A stretch of 64,000 bases of DNA from Streptococcus minor DSM 17118 (lineage in GTDB: Bacteria > Bacillota > Bacilli > Lactobacillales > Streptococcaceae), in assembly GCF_000377005.1 (NCBI RefSeq), contig NZ_AQYB01000033.1, positions 620,001 through 684,000 of the forward strand, read 5' to 3'. This document shows positions 18,554 to 27,969 of the stretch, piece after piece. The position numbers and the translations under genes are program-made. The notes beneath the pieces are model-generated. The model was not told the DNA's origin, searched no databases, and worked only from the letters and a program-made list of their open reading frames with translations. Position 1 is the first letter of the stretch; each line of letters starts with the position of its first letter.

Positions 18554-18582
18554 ATTCTAAATCATTCTGTAAACACTTACAA
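18554..18582 (-). promoter_or_regulatory. Promoter of the GH4 gene
   Basis: TTGTAA (18582-18577), 17-base spacer, TAGAAT (18559-18554) on the minus strand. Confidence 0.5.
18568..18581 (-). promoter_or_regulatory. cre-like palindrome (CcpA)
   Basis: TGTAAACACTTACA, read on the plus strand, matches 13 of 14 positions of TGWAARCGYTWNCW (only the central G differs). It overlaps the -35 of the GH4 promoter, consistent with carbon catabolite repression. Confidence 0.55.
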
Positions 18583-18653
18583 GAGCATTCCTCAAAGTTC
18601 GTATTAAAAGCCCAGAACTTAAGAGAATAGTACCAAGATAAGGCCCAATACCG

Positions 18654-18683
18654 TTGACGTGTCTATCTAACCAGCAGTATAAT
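18654..18683 (+). promoter_or_regulatory. Promoter of the EamA transporter gene
   Basis: TTGACG, 18-base spacer, TATAAT, with a GGAGG ribosome site 30 bases further on. Confidence 0.7.
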
Positions 18684-18723
18684 ATAGGTAACAGAGCAAT
18701 CATATATAGTGTGGAGGTACATG

Positions 18724-19629
18724 ATGGATGCAAAAAAGAAAAAATTTTTTATTGGTAGCATGAGTGCAATCACATGTGAAATACTATACGGGCTCAGTTA
18801 TATATTTACTAAGCAAGCCACCTCTACTGCCTCAGAATTCGCACTACTAGGATGGCGGTTTCTTTTAGCGACTCTAGTGATGAATTTTTGTATTTTAATT
18901 GGCCTCATCAAGATTGACCTTACAGGAAAATCTCTCAAACCTCTCATACTCGTCGCTCTCTTTAGCCCTGTTCTCTATTTTATCGGCGAAACAATCGGCA
19001 TCAACCACACCACTGCTTCAGAATCCGGTGTCTTCCTAGCTTGCATTCCAGTCGCTTCTCTAATAGCCTCAGCTATCATTCTCAAAAAACCTCCAACCAA
19101 ACTCCAGACTGCTGGCATCCTCTTTACCCTTTTTGGAGTCCTGGTCACCATCATATCTGTGGGGGCTAGTTCAAGCCTGTCTCTTTCAGGTTATAGTTTC
19201 TTATTCCTAGCCATCTTGTCCTACGCACTCTACAGTGTTTTTGTTGAAAAAGCTTCTAACTATAGTAGTGCTGAAATTACCTTTATGATGCTATCAGCAG
19301 GGGCTCTTATCTTTGTTTCTTTGGCCTTGCTAGAGGCTATATTCCAAGGAGAAATAACAGCATTATTAACTTTACCACTCACGAACCACCATTTCCTCCT
19401 GGCTATACTCTATCAAGCCATCGGCTGTTCCGTCGTTGCTTTCTTCCTCACCAATGTGGCCATCGCCAATATTGGTGTGAATCGGACCTCATCTTATATT
19501 GGTGTAGCCACCGTTGTATCCATTCTTGCTGGTTCCATTTTCTTGGAGGAATATTTTTCATACTATCAAGCCATCGGTGTCTTTCTAATTATTACAGGTG
19601 TTTATATTGCCAATACTAACAGTCACTGA
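18724..19629 (+). CDS. DMT superfamily transporter, EamA type
   Basis: An inner-membrane protein of about 301 residues with two EamA repeats, each of about five TM helices (roughly residues 8-140 and 155-300). Members of this family export amino acids, metabolites or drugs; the substrate cannot be told here. GGAGG is at 18713-18717; the ATG at 18724 gives six-base spacing, while the adjacent in-frame ATG at 18721 gives only three, so the second is preferred. It has its own promoter and is followed by a terminator shared with the convergent CBS gene. Confidence 0.88.
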   Translation: MDAKKKKFFIGSMSAITCEILYGLSYIFTKQATSTASEFALLGWRFLLATLVMNFCILIGLIKIDLTGKSLKPLILVALFSPVLYFIGETIGINHTTASESGVFLACIPVASLIASAIILKKPPTKLQTAGILFTLFGVLVTIISVGASSSLSLSGYSFLFLAILSYALYSVFVEKASNYSSAEITFMMLSAGALIFVSLALLEAIFQGEITALLTLPLTNHHFLLAILYQAIGCSVVAFFLTNVAIANIGVNRTSSYIGVATVVSILAGSIFLEEYFSYYQAIGVFLIITGVYIANTNSH

Positions 19630-19702
19630 TCAGCAACCACTTATTCCATCAAACATACTACCAATCATTGAAATACCTCTTGATAGCAACTATTAGAACA
19701 AC

Positions 19703-19735
19703 AAAAAAATGCTTGACTTGTATCAGGCATTTTTT
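19703..19735. terminator. Bidirectional terminator
   Basis: AAAAAATGC ... GCATTTTTT imperfect hairpin between the convergent EamA and CBS genes. Confidence 0.7.
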
Positions 19736-19748
19736 CTATAAGTAGTGC

Positions 19749-20474
19749 TCACTGTAAATCTTTGACCATCTGGCCTATGTCAGACTTGGTGATGATACCA
19801 GCAATATCTGCTGGTGAATGGATGGATAGATTTTTTCGATGGCAGACAAGCGCCACACGTACCTTAGTACCTGTAAAATGATGTAGAGTCTCAGATAAAC
19901 TGCTTTCCTTAGAAAGACTGATGACAGTATCGCCATTTTCCTCAAAAGGCAAAATCTCTGCTATCCTTACATCCTGCAAATCCAAGCCAGAAAAACTTCC
20001 TTTTTCACTAAGATGAGCCAACCAATTGGCAATGCCATTATTGGAAATCAGACCCACATAACCATCTCCATCAAAGACCGGAAACTGATTGAAATGCTTT
20101 TCATGGATAGCTTTCAAAACAGCTGTCAATCGATCCTGAAGCTGGAATGATAAAATCTTTTCCCGCTTCCCTTCTGCCAAAAAATCACCCAGGGTCTTGG
20201 GATGTTGGTAATCATGGGTCACTTTTTTTAGGACATCAATGATTTGCTGGGAAGGGGTCGCCACCACAGGCAAATTAGTCCTAGTCTCATGGGCTAGGAT
20301 ATTGCGCAAGCGTCTAGCAATATCCAAAATCTCCCAATTAGCCTTTATTGGATTATTTTCTATTGCATTTTTCTCTCGCTCTAGCAAATCATAAATCGTG
20401 TCCATCGTATCATACTTATTCTGCAGGGTCTGCTCCAAATCATTAAAAACCTTGAGAAATTCTTCTTGGGACAT
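19749..20474 (-). CDS. CBS domain protein
   Basis: A 241-residue soluble protein. The N-terminal ~75 residues are helical and likely coiled; two CBS motifs follow (about 92-160 and 170-240; ILSFQLQDRLTAVLKAI, FPVFDGDGYVGLISNNGIANW, IAGIITKSDIG). CBS pairs bind adenine nucleotides such as AMP, ATP or c-di-AMP; which ligand applies here is not visible. It is monocistronic, upstream of and codirectional with hup. The target protein or process is unknown. Confidence 0.85.
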   Translation of the reverse strand: MSQEEFLKVFNDLEQTLQNKYDTMDTIYDLLEREKNAIENNPIKANWEILDIARRLRNILAHETRTNLPVVATPSQQIIDVLKKVTHDYQHPKTLGDFLAEGKREKILSFQLQDRLTAVLKAIHEKHFNQFPVFDGDGYVGLISNNGIANWLAHLSEKGSFSGLDLQDVRIAEILPFEENGDTVISLSKESSLSETLHHFTGTKVRVALVCHRKNLSIHSPADIAGIITKSDIGQMVKDLQ

Positions 20475-20555
20475 GATGCCAAACTCCCTATCTTATTTTT
20501 TATATTATAGCACAGATTAGCCAAAGATAAATTTCATATTTTAAAATACAAGAAC

Positions 20556-20601
20556 AAAAGCCCATCATACAAGCTAGAAAGCTTGATATGACGGGCTTTT
20601 T
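20556..20601 (-). terminator. Strong terminator of hup
   Basis: An approximately 18-base-pair stem (AAGCCCGTCATAT.AAGC / GCTTGTATGA.GGGCTT) with a T-run, about 10 bases past the hup stop. Confidence 0.9.
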
Positions 20602-20610
20602 AAGTCGCAA

Positions 20611-20886
20611 TTATTTAACAGCGTCTTTAAGGGCTTTACCAGCTTTGAATGCTGGAACTTTTGAAGCTGCAATAGTGATTTCTTCACCTGATTGTGGGTT
20701 ACGACCTTTGCGAGCTGCGCGTTCGCGAACTTCGAAGTTACCAAAACCGATCAACTGAACTTTTTCACCAGCTGCAAGGTAGTCAGCTACTGCTGCGAAT
20801 ACTGCATCTACAGCTGCTGCTGAATCCTTCTTAGTCAATGAAGTTGCATCTGCAACTTTTGCAATCAAATCTTGTTTGTTAGCCAT
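20611..20886 (-). CDS. hup: Histone-like DNA-binding protein HU
   Basis: A 91-residue nucleoid protein of the HU/IHF family (HlpA in streptococci), with the conserved [19 protein letters not shown] arm and [20 protein letters not shown]-terminus. It bends and compacts DNA and is the only HU-type protein expected in a streptococcus. A clear sigma-A promoter and a GGAGG ribosome site precede it and a strong hairpin follows, consistent with a highly expressed single gene. Codon use looks strongly biased to preferred codons compared with its neighbours. Confidence 0.97.
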   Translation of the reverse strand: MANKQDLIAKVADATSLTKKDSAAAVDAVFAAVADYLAAGEKVQLIGFGNFEVRERAARKGRNPQSGEEITIAASKVPAFKAGKALKDAVK

Positions 20887-20932
20887 CTTGCTAAATCCTC
20901 CAAAAATTTTCTGAGTTAATACTCACCCCACT

Positions 20933-20961
20933 ATATTACCGAAAAAACTTGAATTGGTCAA
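20933..20961 (-). promoter_or_regulatory. Promoter of hup
   Basis: TTGACC (20961-20956), 17-base spacer, TAATAT (20938-20933) on the minus strand. Confidence 0.75.
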
Positions 20962-20979
20962 GCTTTTTACATGCAAAGC

Positions 20980-21573
20980 CTATTTTTTCCGGTAAATATC
21001 AAAGATAATCTGATCATTGTAGAGATCAATCGTATTAGCCTTTACATAAATTCCCAAATCATTGGTAATTTTGGTTGTATGAATATGGATAGCGCTCTTA
21101 TTTACATCCACTGTAATAAAATTCGGTAGCTTGTAATTTTTTTTGAGATAGGTTAAAATCTCAGCGCGAGGTAATCCTAAGGTTCCTGCTGAAACTTCAG
21201 ACACCGTCAGCAGAACGCTACCATCAGCCAATTTACTTGGTTGAAAATAGATATAAAGTGGAATTTTTTGCCCCAAGATCAAATACTCTCCCTCAAATAG
21301 GACCAACTGATTACTAGCATATAGCTTATAGGAAAAATCCTTGCTTTGATAGTCTTCCAGATAAGTCGCCACTGTATCGTTGAGTTGATTTCTCGTGGTG
21401 GTAAACGTGCCAATCTTTGTCTCTGTCTCTTTTGGGATAGCAATTTGGCTAGTATCTTCTCGAAAAGTCGTCATACGATTGAACAACACTAGCCCTAGTC
21501 CCAAAACTGCAGACAATAAAAGAAGAAAAAGCCATTTCCAAATATTAGTTTTTCCAGTCGTCTTTTGTTTCAC
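20980..21573 (-). CDS. YpmS family membrane-anchored protein (DUF2140)
   Basis: A 197-residue protein with a single N-terminal membrane anchor (about residues 12-32) and an extracytoplasmic domain that matches YpmS/DUF2140 of Bacillus and streptococci. Its function is unknown. It overlaps the 3' end of the SGNH hydrolase gene by 29 bases, and that gene overlaps degV, so the three are co-translated. The constant pairing of YpmS with the YpmR-like SGNH lipase suggests a shared envelope role, which is inference. Confidence 0.85.
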   Translation of the reverse strand: MKQKTTGKTNIWKWLFLLLLSAVLGLGLVLFNRMTTFREDTSQIAIPKETETKIGTFTTTRNQLNDTVATYLEDYQSKDFSYKLYASNQLVLFEGEYLILGQKIPLYIYFQPSKLADGSVLLTVSEVSAGTLGLPRAEILTYLKKNYKLPNFITVDVNKSAIHIHTTKITNDLGIYVKANTIDLYNDQIIFDIYRKK

Positions 21574-22387
21574 TCATTTTCTCCAATACTGCTCGTTTCA
21601 TGATTTCATAACCTGTGTTGTTGGGATGGAAATTATCACCTTGATAAAGGGCATCATTGATAATTTTGGTGTCGTCACCGGATGTCTGGACGACTCCTTC
21701 TTGACCGTCAATTCCTTGATAGAGAAGGTCATTGATGGGCACAAAATAAACCTTATCTAGCTTGTCAACGGTTTCCTGCGTTGTCTGGTTCCAATTATCT
21801 ACGATTACTTGCATATCCGTCATCTCCGGGAAATTCAGGTAAAAAGGATTATAGATTCCTAGCACGTAGATGGGGAGATTTGGATTGTCTTTTCTAGCTA
21901 GCTCAATTATTCTTAGAAGCCGCTTGCTATAGGCAATAGAAGGCTTCTTAAAGGTTGTTATTTTTAAGCTGGTAATATTGTCCAAAATCACTTTACGTAA
22001 ATCATTTCCACCCACAGTCAAGGTCATCAGGTCCGCCTTAGCCAAGGCATCCGCAATTTCTGGATTCTCCTCCATCCGTTTCAGAATCTGATTGCTGGTA
22101 TTGCCGGCCACTCCAAAATTCTGGGCATCCACTTGGTAACCTTCATCGTTGGTCAAGCTCTGGGCTACTAGGGGGACAAAACCACCTTGGTTGGTTGTAT
22201 CACCCACTCCTTGAGTTAAAGAATCACCTAAGGCCACATAGGAGAAGCGCTTGATTTTCGATTTTGTATAGTCTGCCTTGGAAAGGACTGGTTGAGCAGA
22301 CGGCACCAAAAGATGAAAAAAAAGGAGAAAACCAAGAAGGCTAGTAAAAAAGAAGACCAGTCCTTGCAATACTTTCCGACTATTCAT
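21545..22387 (-). CDS. SGNH/GDSL hydrolase (YpmR-like)
   Basis: An extracytoplasmic esterase/lipase-fold protein of about 280 residues with an N-terminal signal anchor (about 8-28). SGNH catalytic blocks are visible: [10 protein letters not shown] (Ser), GNTSNQ, GGNDLR (Asn), and a C-terminal [10 protein letters not shown] (Asp and His). The ATG at 22387 overlaps the degV stop by 8 bases (ATGAATAG), so the longer frame beginning at 22411 is unlikely. It lies in the middle of the degV-SGNH-ypmS cluster. The lipid or glycan substrate is unknown. Confidence 0.88.
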   Translation of the reverse strand: MNSRKVLQGLVFFFTSLLGFLLFFHLLVPSAQPVLSKADYTKSKIKRFSYVALGDSLTQGVGDTTNQGGFVPLVAQSLTNDEGYQVDAQNFGVAGNTSNQILKRMEENPEIADALAKADLMTLTVGGNDLRKVILDNITSLKITTFKKPSIAYSKRLLRIIELARKDNPNLPIYVLGIYNPFYLNFPEMTDMQVIVDNWNQTTQETVDKLDKVYFVPINDLLYQGIDGQEGVVQTSGDDTKIINDALYQGDNFHPNNTGYEIMKRAVLEKMSETKDDWKN

Positions 22388-23210
22388 AACGCACCAAGAT
22401 TGCCCATGCATCCTCTCCCGTATGGGTTTGGATAATAGAGCTGGTTTCTAAGACAGAAATGGGAGTGGATACGTAGGGCTGCAACCTCTCCTTCATTTCA
22501 TAAGCATAGGTAGAAGAGCCAGCATAGGAAATCCCAATTTCTAGAGGCTTTCTTCTATCTAGGTTGGTTACAAATTCATCTAACCATTTTTTAAAGGTTT
22601 TATTCCCACGACCCTTGGCTACTGGTTCTAGCTGATGGTCCTTCATAGTCATGACAATACGAATATTGAGCAAGGAACTCAGCAAACCTGTCACACGGCT
22701 AATTCGCCCTCCCTTGACTAGATTTTCCAAGGTTGATACACCGATATACAGTTCTGTTTTCTGTTTGATTTCTTCAATAGCTGCTAAGATTTCTTCCTTG
22801 CTAGCTCCATCCTTAGCTAAACGAGCGGCCTCAAGCACCTGAAACTTTGTAGCCTGGTCTGTATAACCAGAATCAATAATCGTCACATCTGCACCTGACA
22901 GCGTAGCACCTTGCCGAGCAGCTTCTACCGTTCCTGATAGGGCATGAGAAAGATGGATAGCAATAATTTGACTGCCATCACTTGCCAAATCAGAAAAAAC
23001 TTCTGCAAACAAACCAACTGGAGGTTGGCTGGTTTTAGGAAGAGCTTTGCTGTTTCGCATCAATTCTAAGAATTGCCCTTCTTTTAGATCCAAATCAGAA
23101 TAGACTACCCCATCAACCATAGTTGTCAAGGGGACAATAGTGATACCCAATTCTCGGGCCACTTCAAGCTCCATAGTATTGCTGGAGTCTGTTACAATTT
23201 TCACTGTCAT
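22380..23210 (-). CDS. DegV family fatty-acid-binding protein (FakB-like)
   Basis: A 276-residue DegV protein with N-terminal IVTDSSNTM, central SQPPVG and HLSHALSGT, the set typical of FakB. FakB proteins bind a free fatty acid and present it to FakA kinase for phosphorylation in phospholipid synthesis. Streptococci carry several paralogues with different chain preference; the sequence alone does not say which this is. It is the first gene of the degV-SGNH-ypmS overlap cluster. Confidence 0.88.
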   Translation of the reverse strand: MTVKIVTDSSNTMELEVARELGITIVPLTTMVDGVVYSDLDLKEGQFLELMRNSKALPKTSQPPVGLFAEVFSDLASDGSQIIAIHLSHALSGTVEAARQGATLSGADVTIIDSGYTDQATKFQVLEAARLAKDGASKEEILAAIEEIKQKTELYIGVSTLENLVKGGRISRVTGLLSSLLNIRIVMTMKDHQLEPVAKGRGNKTFKKWLDEFVTNLDRRKPLEIGISYAGSSTYAYEMKERLQPYVSTPISVLETSSIIQTHTGEDAWAILVRYE

Positions 23211-23293
23211 ATAGGTTCCTACTTTAAAATTGAATAGTTCTATTATACCAAAAAATGCCCAAAATGGAGCATTTTCTGGTGTGGTAAAAATGG

Positions 23294-23944
23294 TTAACGC
23301 CTACCTTCCCATTCTGCTTCAAATTGCTCTAGGTAGGTTTTCAAAAATTGATGACGCCCTTGAGCAAATTTTTTTGCAGTATCTGTATGCATCAAATTCG
23401 TTAATTTTAACAATTTTTCATAAAAATGGGCAATGGCTGTTCCCTGATGACTCCGATATTCCTCCAAGGTCATCTCTTCTCGGATAGTCACAGTTGGATC
23501 ATGAATAATTCGATTTTTATAACCCGAGTAGGCCATGGTCCTAGCAATCCCGATAGCCCCTATGGCATCGAGGCGATCCGCATCCTGCACAATCTGCCCT
23601 TCCAAGCTCAAAACTAGATGATTCTGGGTACCAGCCTTGTAGGAAATACGCTGAATAATAGTCAGAACCTCCTTTATTTGAGGTTGAGGAACACCTTTTC
23701 CTGCCAATAAATGACTGACTTCTGCTAAGCCGGCAGCCTCATCCACCACCAACTTATCATCCACCAAATCATGGACTAGGGCAGCCAACTGACAGATAAA
23801 AGAGTTTCCACCTTCAATCAGAGCAATCTTCTGGGCCATCTTTTGGACTCGGACGATATGCCACCAATCATGTCCACTCCCTTCGCCCGTCATTTTTTGC
23901 TCTACATAGTCGGCTACTGCCTGCAAGATTTCTTCTTGATTCAT
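23294..23944 (-). CDS. HD domain phosphohydrolase
   Basis: A 216-residue metal-dependent hydrolase of the YedJ-like HD family: [10 protein letters not shown] (about 24-33) and [12 protein letters not shown] supply the His and Asp ligands, followed by [17 protein letters not shown]. Its substrate is probably a phosphorylated nucleotide or related ester, not determinable here. It is separated from recN by about 30 bases and could be read with the upstream operon, and from degV by about 80 bases. Confidence 0.85.
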   Translation of the reverse strand: MNQEEILQAVADYVEQKMTGEGSGHDWWHIVRVQKMAQKIALIEGGNSFICQLAALVHDLVDDKLVVDEAAGLAEVSHLLAGKGVPQPQIKEVLTIIQRISYKAGTQNHLVLSLEGQIVQDADRLDAIGAIGIARTMAYSGYKNRIIHDPTVTIREEMTLEEYRSHQGTAIAHFYEKLLKLTNLMHTDTAKKFAQGRHQFLKTYLEQFEAEWEGRR

Positions 23945-23975
23945 CTCTTCTTCTTTCTAGTCTGATATAGAACCA

Positions 23976-25652
23976 TTACTCCGGACTTTTCTGCTGTTTA
24001 CATAGTAATTCCTTAGCCTGAGTCCGGGCTGCTTCCGTCACAATATCTCCAGCTAGCATCTTGGCGATTTCTTCGACACGTTCCTTCTGACTCAAGAGAC
24101 GTACCTGTGAAACTGTCGAGTTTTCATCTGAAACCTTCTCGATGAAGAACTGATTGTCCGCAATAGCAATGACCTGAGGGAGATGGGAAATGGCTAATAC
24201 TTGACCAAACTGACCAATCTTATAAATTTTCTGGGCAATAGCCTGGGCCACACGACCAGAAACACCTGTATCCACCTCATCAAAGACAATACTAGTCTTT
24301 CCTTCCTTTCTGGCAAAGGCTGATTTGATGGCCAACATCAGACGAGATAGCTCTCCACCAGAAGCCACTTTGACGAGGGGTTTAAAATCTTCACCTGGGT
24401 TTGTTGAAATGTAAAACTCGATTTGTTCATTGCCCTGACGACTAAATTTTCCTTTGGTAAAGTTCACACGGAAACAGGACTTGTCCATATATAAATCCTG
24501 CAACTCCTGATGAATTTGTTCCTCTAAAATAGTAGCTAAATCATGGCGAGCTTGACTAAGCGCCGCTGCACTTTTAACTAAATCAGCCTCTAAGTGCTTG
24601 AGCTGACCTTCTAAATCTTGACTAGATAAGCTAGAACCTGTCAATAACTGGTATTCTTGATTTATTTTAGCAAAATAGTTCAAGACATCATCTACCTGAC
24701 CACCATATTTTCGAGTCAGGGAATAAATCAAATCCAAACGGTTCTCTACCTGCATGAGGCGGTTGCTATCAAAGTCCAAATCATCTAAGATATCGGCTAA
24801 TCGCTTGCTAACATCCTCTATGACATAGTAGGATTCTGTCAAGTGTTGGGAAATTTCTTTATAATCTTTATCATAGTCCTCCACAGACTGCATATCATTC
24901 ATGGCAGTTCGGAGATTAGATAGACAGGACATGTCCTCATTTTCCAGCATAGCATAGGTATTGGTCAAGGTATCGGCAATCTGCTTGTAGTTGAGAAGAC
25001 GTTCCCTCTCTTGGAGGAGAGCAACATCCTCACCGCTTTGTAAATCCGCCGCCTCAATCTCTGCAATCTGGTATTCCAGCATCTCAATCCTAGCCTTATG
25101 CTCTAGCTCATTTTTTTGCTTATCAAGAACCTGTTTACGAAGGTCTCTGTACGCATCGAATGCCTGCTGATAGCGACCTTTCAACTCCTGAAATTCAGCT
25201 TGACCAAAGCTATCCAACAAGCCAATATGATGACTTGACTTCATCAATTCTTCCTGATCATGTTGTCCATGAATATCAACTAAAAATTGCCCGACTTCTT
25301 TCAAAACAGATAGGTTAACCAGTTGACCATTGATTCGACTGACAGAGCGACCGTTGGCCAGGACTTCCCTACGAATAATCAACTCATCGGTCATCTCCAG
25401 ACCTTGTTGGGCTAGAAGAGCTTCTAAATCTGTATTTTTCTCCAGCGAAAAAAGCCCCTCTATCTCCGCCTTAGGACTGCCGTGGCGAATGATATCCGTT
25501 GTCGCCCGAGCTCCTAACATCAGATTCATGGCATCAATAATGATGGACTTCCCAGCTCCCGTTTCCCCTGTCAAGACCGTCATCCCCCTATCAAATGTCA
25601 GAGAAACTTCTTGGATAATCGCGAAATTTTTAATGGAAATCTCTAGTAACAT
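23976..25652 (-). CDS. recN: DNA repair protein RecN
   Basis: A 558-residue SMC-like ATPase acting early in double-strand break repair by tethering DNA ends. Walker A GETGAGKS at 29-36, a central coiled-coil region (about 150-380), then the ABC-type signature ASGGELSRLMLA and Walker B SIVFDEVDTGVSG near 445. It is immediately downstream of argR (3-base gap) in the conserved xseA-xseB-ispA-tlyA-argR-recN order of Gram-positive bacteria. Length is as expected for the family. Confidence 0.97.
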   Translation of the reverse strand: MLLEISIKNFAIIQEVSLTFDRGMTVLTGETGAGKSIIIDAMNLMLGARATTDIIRHGSPKAEIEGLFSLEKNTDLEALLAQQGLEMTDELIIRREVLANGRSVSRINGQLVNLSVLKEVGQFLVDIHGQHDQEELMKSSHHIGLLDSFGQAEFQELKGRYQQAFDAYRDLRKQVLDKQKNELEHKARIEMLEYQIAEIEAADLQSGEDVALLQERERLLNYKQIADTLTNTYAMLENEDMSCLSNLRTAMNDMQSVEDYDKDYKEISQHLTESYYVIEDVSKRLADILDDLDFDSNRLMQVENRLDLIYSLTRKYGGQVDDVLNYFAKINQEYQLLTGSSLSSQDLEGQLKHLEADLVKSAAALSQARHDLATILEEQIHQELQDLYMDKSCFRVNFTKGKFSRQGNEQIEFYISTNPGEDFKPLVKVASGGELSRLMLAIKSAFARKEGKTSIVFDEVDTGVSGRVAQAIAQKIYKIGQFGQVLAISHLPQVIAIADNQFFIEKVSDENSTVSQVRLLSQKERVEEIAKMLAGDIVTEAARTQAKELLCKQQKSPE

Positions 25653-25655
25653 GCC

Positions 25656-26078
25656 CTACCAAACCCTTATTGTTTGCTCGATTTGCGGAAGAGCCATCTC
25701 TTCCTTAACGATGATGAGAATGCTGTCATCATCAGTGATAATGCTAAAAATATGCTCTTTGAAGCGCTCCAAAATCTGGCGTTTCACCACTGCTGTACTA
25801 CCTGGTACCAGATTCAGATGCAACATCTTATCCATCGAATCAATACTGAGAACATTTTTGGACTGAACCTTGGAAGATCCAGTTTTGGGTAGGCCATAGA
25901 TATAGCCCTTGCCCACAGGAACCTTGACAATACCTAGTTCCTTAATATCACGTGATACCGTAGCCTGGGTGGCGTGAATACCAACCTCTTTCAAGCGCTC
26001 CACCATTTCTTCTTGCGTGTCGATAGGATAGCGGACCACTAAGTCCTTGATAACATTTAACCGTTCTTTTTTATTCAT
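25656..26078 (-). CDS. argR: Arginine repressor family regulator
   Basis: About 140 residues: an N-terminal winged helix (TQATVSRDIKELGIVK, about 35-50 from the ATG used) and a C-terminal oligomerisation/arginine-binding domain ending MALPQIEQTIRVW. ArgR/AhrC proteins bind ARG boxes with arginine as corepressor. Streptococci have several paralogues; this is the recN-linked one. The ATG at 26078 overlaps the tlyA stop by 8 bases; an alternative ATG at 26096 would add six residues, and neither has an ideal ribosome site. Confidence 0.92.
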   Translation of the reverse strand: MNKKERLNVIKDLVVRYPIDTQEEMVERLKEVGIHATQATVSRDIKELGIVKVPVGKGYIYGLPKTGSSKVQSKNVLSIDSMDKMLHLNLVPGSTAVVKRQILERFKEHIFSIITDDDSILIIVKEEMALPQIEQTIRVW

Positions 26079-26892
26079 CTTTTGTAAATTCTCCATGTGC
26101 TCTAGCCACGACTTCTCCTACTGAAGTCCCTAGGAGATTTTGCGGTGACTGAGTTTTTTCTAAATATACTAAAAATTCAATATTGCCATGTCCTCCCTGA
26201 ATGGGTGAGAAGTCCAACCCTTTAACTGTAAATCCGTAATCCATGGCAAAACCAATAACCCTTTCCAAAACTTTTTCATGAATAGCTTGGTCTCGGACGA
26301 TTCCATTTTTTCCGATAGCCTCCCGGCCTGCTTCAAATTGTGGCTTAACCAGAGCTACGACCCGACCACCATCAAGTAGAACTTTCTGCAAGGCTGGTAA
26401 AATCAAGTTGAGGGAAATAAAACTAACGTCAATGGAAGCAAAGCTTGGCAACCCTTCAGTAAAATCTTCCTTTTCTGCATAACGGAAATTATACTGCTCC
26501 ATGGAACGAACCCGCTCATCCTGACGCAATTTCCAAACCAGCTGATTGGTGCCAACATCAACAGCATAGACGAGTTTGGCTCCATTTTGTAGCATGACAT
26601 CTGTAAAGCCACCGGTAGAGGCTCCAATGTCTATGGTCGTTAAATCGTCTACTGAGAGGTCGAAAACTTGCAAGGCCTTTTCCAGTTTCAGACCACCACG
26701 ACTAACGTACTTGAGCTTTTCACCCTTGAGTTTGAGCTCGGTATCCTCATCAATCTTTTCGCCTGGCTTATCATAGCGCTCTCCATTGATGACCGAAACC
26801 ACTAAACCAGCCATGACACCTCTTTTGGCCTGCTCCCTCGTTTCAAAAAGCCCTTGTTTGTAGGCTAAAACATCTACTCTTTCCTTAGGCAT
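26071..26892 (-). CDS. TlyA family rRNA 2'-O-methyltransferase
   Basis: A 273-residue protein with an N-terminal S4 RNA-binding domain (about 3-65, RVDVLAYKQGLFETREQAKR) and a Rossmann methyltransferase domain with the SAM motif DIGASTGGFTDV. TlyA homologues methylate cytidine 2'-OH in ribosomal RNA; older annotations call it haemolysin A. It overlaps ispA by 8 bases upstream and argR downstream, indicating translational coupling in the operon. Confidence 0.92.
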   Translation of the reverse strand: MPKERVDVLAYKQGLFETREQAKRGVMAGLVVSVINGERYDKPGEKIDEDTELKLKGEKLKYVSRGGLKLEKALQVFDLSVDDLTTIDIGASTGGFTDVMLQNGAKLVYAVDVGTNQLVWKLRQDERVRSMEQYNFRYAEKEDFTEGLPSFASIDVSFISLNLILPALQKVLLDGGRVVALVKPQFEAGREAIGKNGIVRDQAIHEKVLERVIGFAMDYGFTVKGLDFSPIQGGHGNIEFLVYLEKTQSPQNLLGTSVGEVVARAHGEFTKDE

Positions 26893-27751
26893 CGAGTCGC
26901 AACCTTTCTATCATTTCCTGGATTTTTTTAGGCTTAAAACCAACTTGTCGCTCCAAGGTTGCAAAGATGGCTTGAGCTTGGTTGAGAGAATTGTCCAGTA
27001 TTTCGTAGGATTTCTCTAGACCAAGAAGACCTGGGTAGGTTGATTTTTCAGCCAAGAGATCTTTCATTGGGGTCTTGCCAAGTTCATCAAAACTAGCGGT
27101 TACATCTAAAATATCGTCCCGCACCTGAAAAGCATGACCCACCAAATTTCCAGCCAGAGTCAGCTGTTGGAGGACTTCTGTACTCTGCTGAGCAATAATC
27201 CCTGCCGCTTCAAAAGGAAAGGCTAGCAAGCATCCCGTCTTATGAGCATGAACAGCAGATAGTTGTTCTAGGTTCAAGCGCTGACCTTCTCCTTGCATAT
27301 CTAGCATTTGCCCACCAACCATACCAAAAGTTCCAGATGAAATCGACAAACGCCGGATAAGTTCAACTTTAATTTTATCAGATAAGGCTGTTCCAGCAAT
27401 GAGAGCGAAAGGATCTAGAAAGAGACTGTCACCTGCCAATATGGCTGTCGCTTCATCAAATTTTTTGTGATTGGTCAAACGTCCCCTGCGGTAATCATCA
27501 TCATCCATAGCTGGCAAGTCATCATGAATCAGACTGCCCGTATGAATCATCTCCAGACTAGCTGCCACATCAAAATGAGCCTCTGTCAAAGCTAGACCAA
27601 AGCCTTCTAAGATTTCTAGCAGAATAAGAGGTCGGATGCGCTTGCCTCCAGCATCGACAGAATACAAAATAGCCTCAATCAGTTTCTCTGAAACCACCTG
27701 CTTGCTATAATAGCGACGGATGGCCGCATCAATTCCTTGTAACTTGTCCAT
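26885..27751 (-). CDS. ispA: Polyprenyl (farnesyl) diphosphate synthase
   Basis: A 288-residue trans-prenyltransferase that extends DMAPP with IPP to farnesyl diphosphate, the precursor of undecaprenyl phosphate used in wall synthesis. The first Asp-rich motif is DDLPAMDDDDYRRGR (about 81-95) and the second is DDILD near 225, with GGKRIRP near 36. Its ATG overlaps the xseB stop by one base (TAATG). Confidence 0.94.
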   Translation of the reverse strand: MDKLQGIDAAIRRYYSKQVVSEKLIEAILYSVDAGGKRIRPLILLEILEGFGLALTEAHFDVAASLEMIHTGSLIHDDLPAMDDDDYRRGRLTNHKKFDEATAILAGDSLFLDPFALIAGTALSDKIKVELIRRLSISSGTFGMVGGQMLDMQGEGQRLNLEQLSAVHAHKTGCLLAFPFEAAGIIAQQSTEVLQQLTLAGNLVGHAFQVRDDILDVTASFDELGKTPMKDLLAEKSTYPGLLGLEKSYEILDNSLNQAQAIFATLERQVGFKPKKIQEMIERLRLDA

Positions 27752-27969
27752 TAGGCATCCATCTCTATTTCTGTTCCATCTGCCTGCATGACCTTAACCA
27801 GAGTTTTTTCAGCTTCTTGCAAGGTTTTTTGCAAGGCCTTTGATAATTTCATCCCCTTTTGGAACTCAGAAAGAGCTTCTTCTAAAGCCACTTCTCCCTG
27901 TTCCAACTTGGTCACAACCGCTTCTAATTCTGCTAAATTTTCTTCAAATGTTTTCGTCTCTTTTGACAT
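27751..27969 (-). CDS. xseB: Exodeoxyribonuclease VII small subunit
   Basis: A 72-residue helical protein with the family pattern [19 protein letters not shown] and an [13 protein letters not shown] second helix. It binds XseA to form ExoVII, a single-strand-specific exonuclease. The ATG at 27969 encoding [10 protein letters not shown] is used; the longer frame adds five residues. The gene starts inside the last codons of xseA. Confidence 0.94.
   Translation of the reverse strand: MSKETKTFEENLAELEAVVTKLEQGEVALEEALSEFQKGMKLSKALQKTLQEAEKTLVKVMQADGTEIEMDA

Noticed and set aside
25330-25866. 178-codon plus-strand frame opposite recN and argR
   Set aside because: It crosses two well-supported genes on the other strand and lacks any family resemblance.
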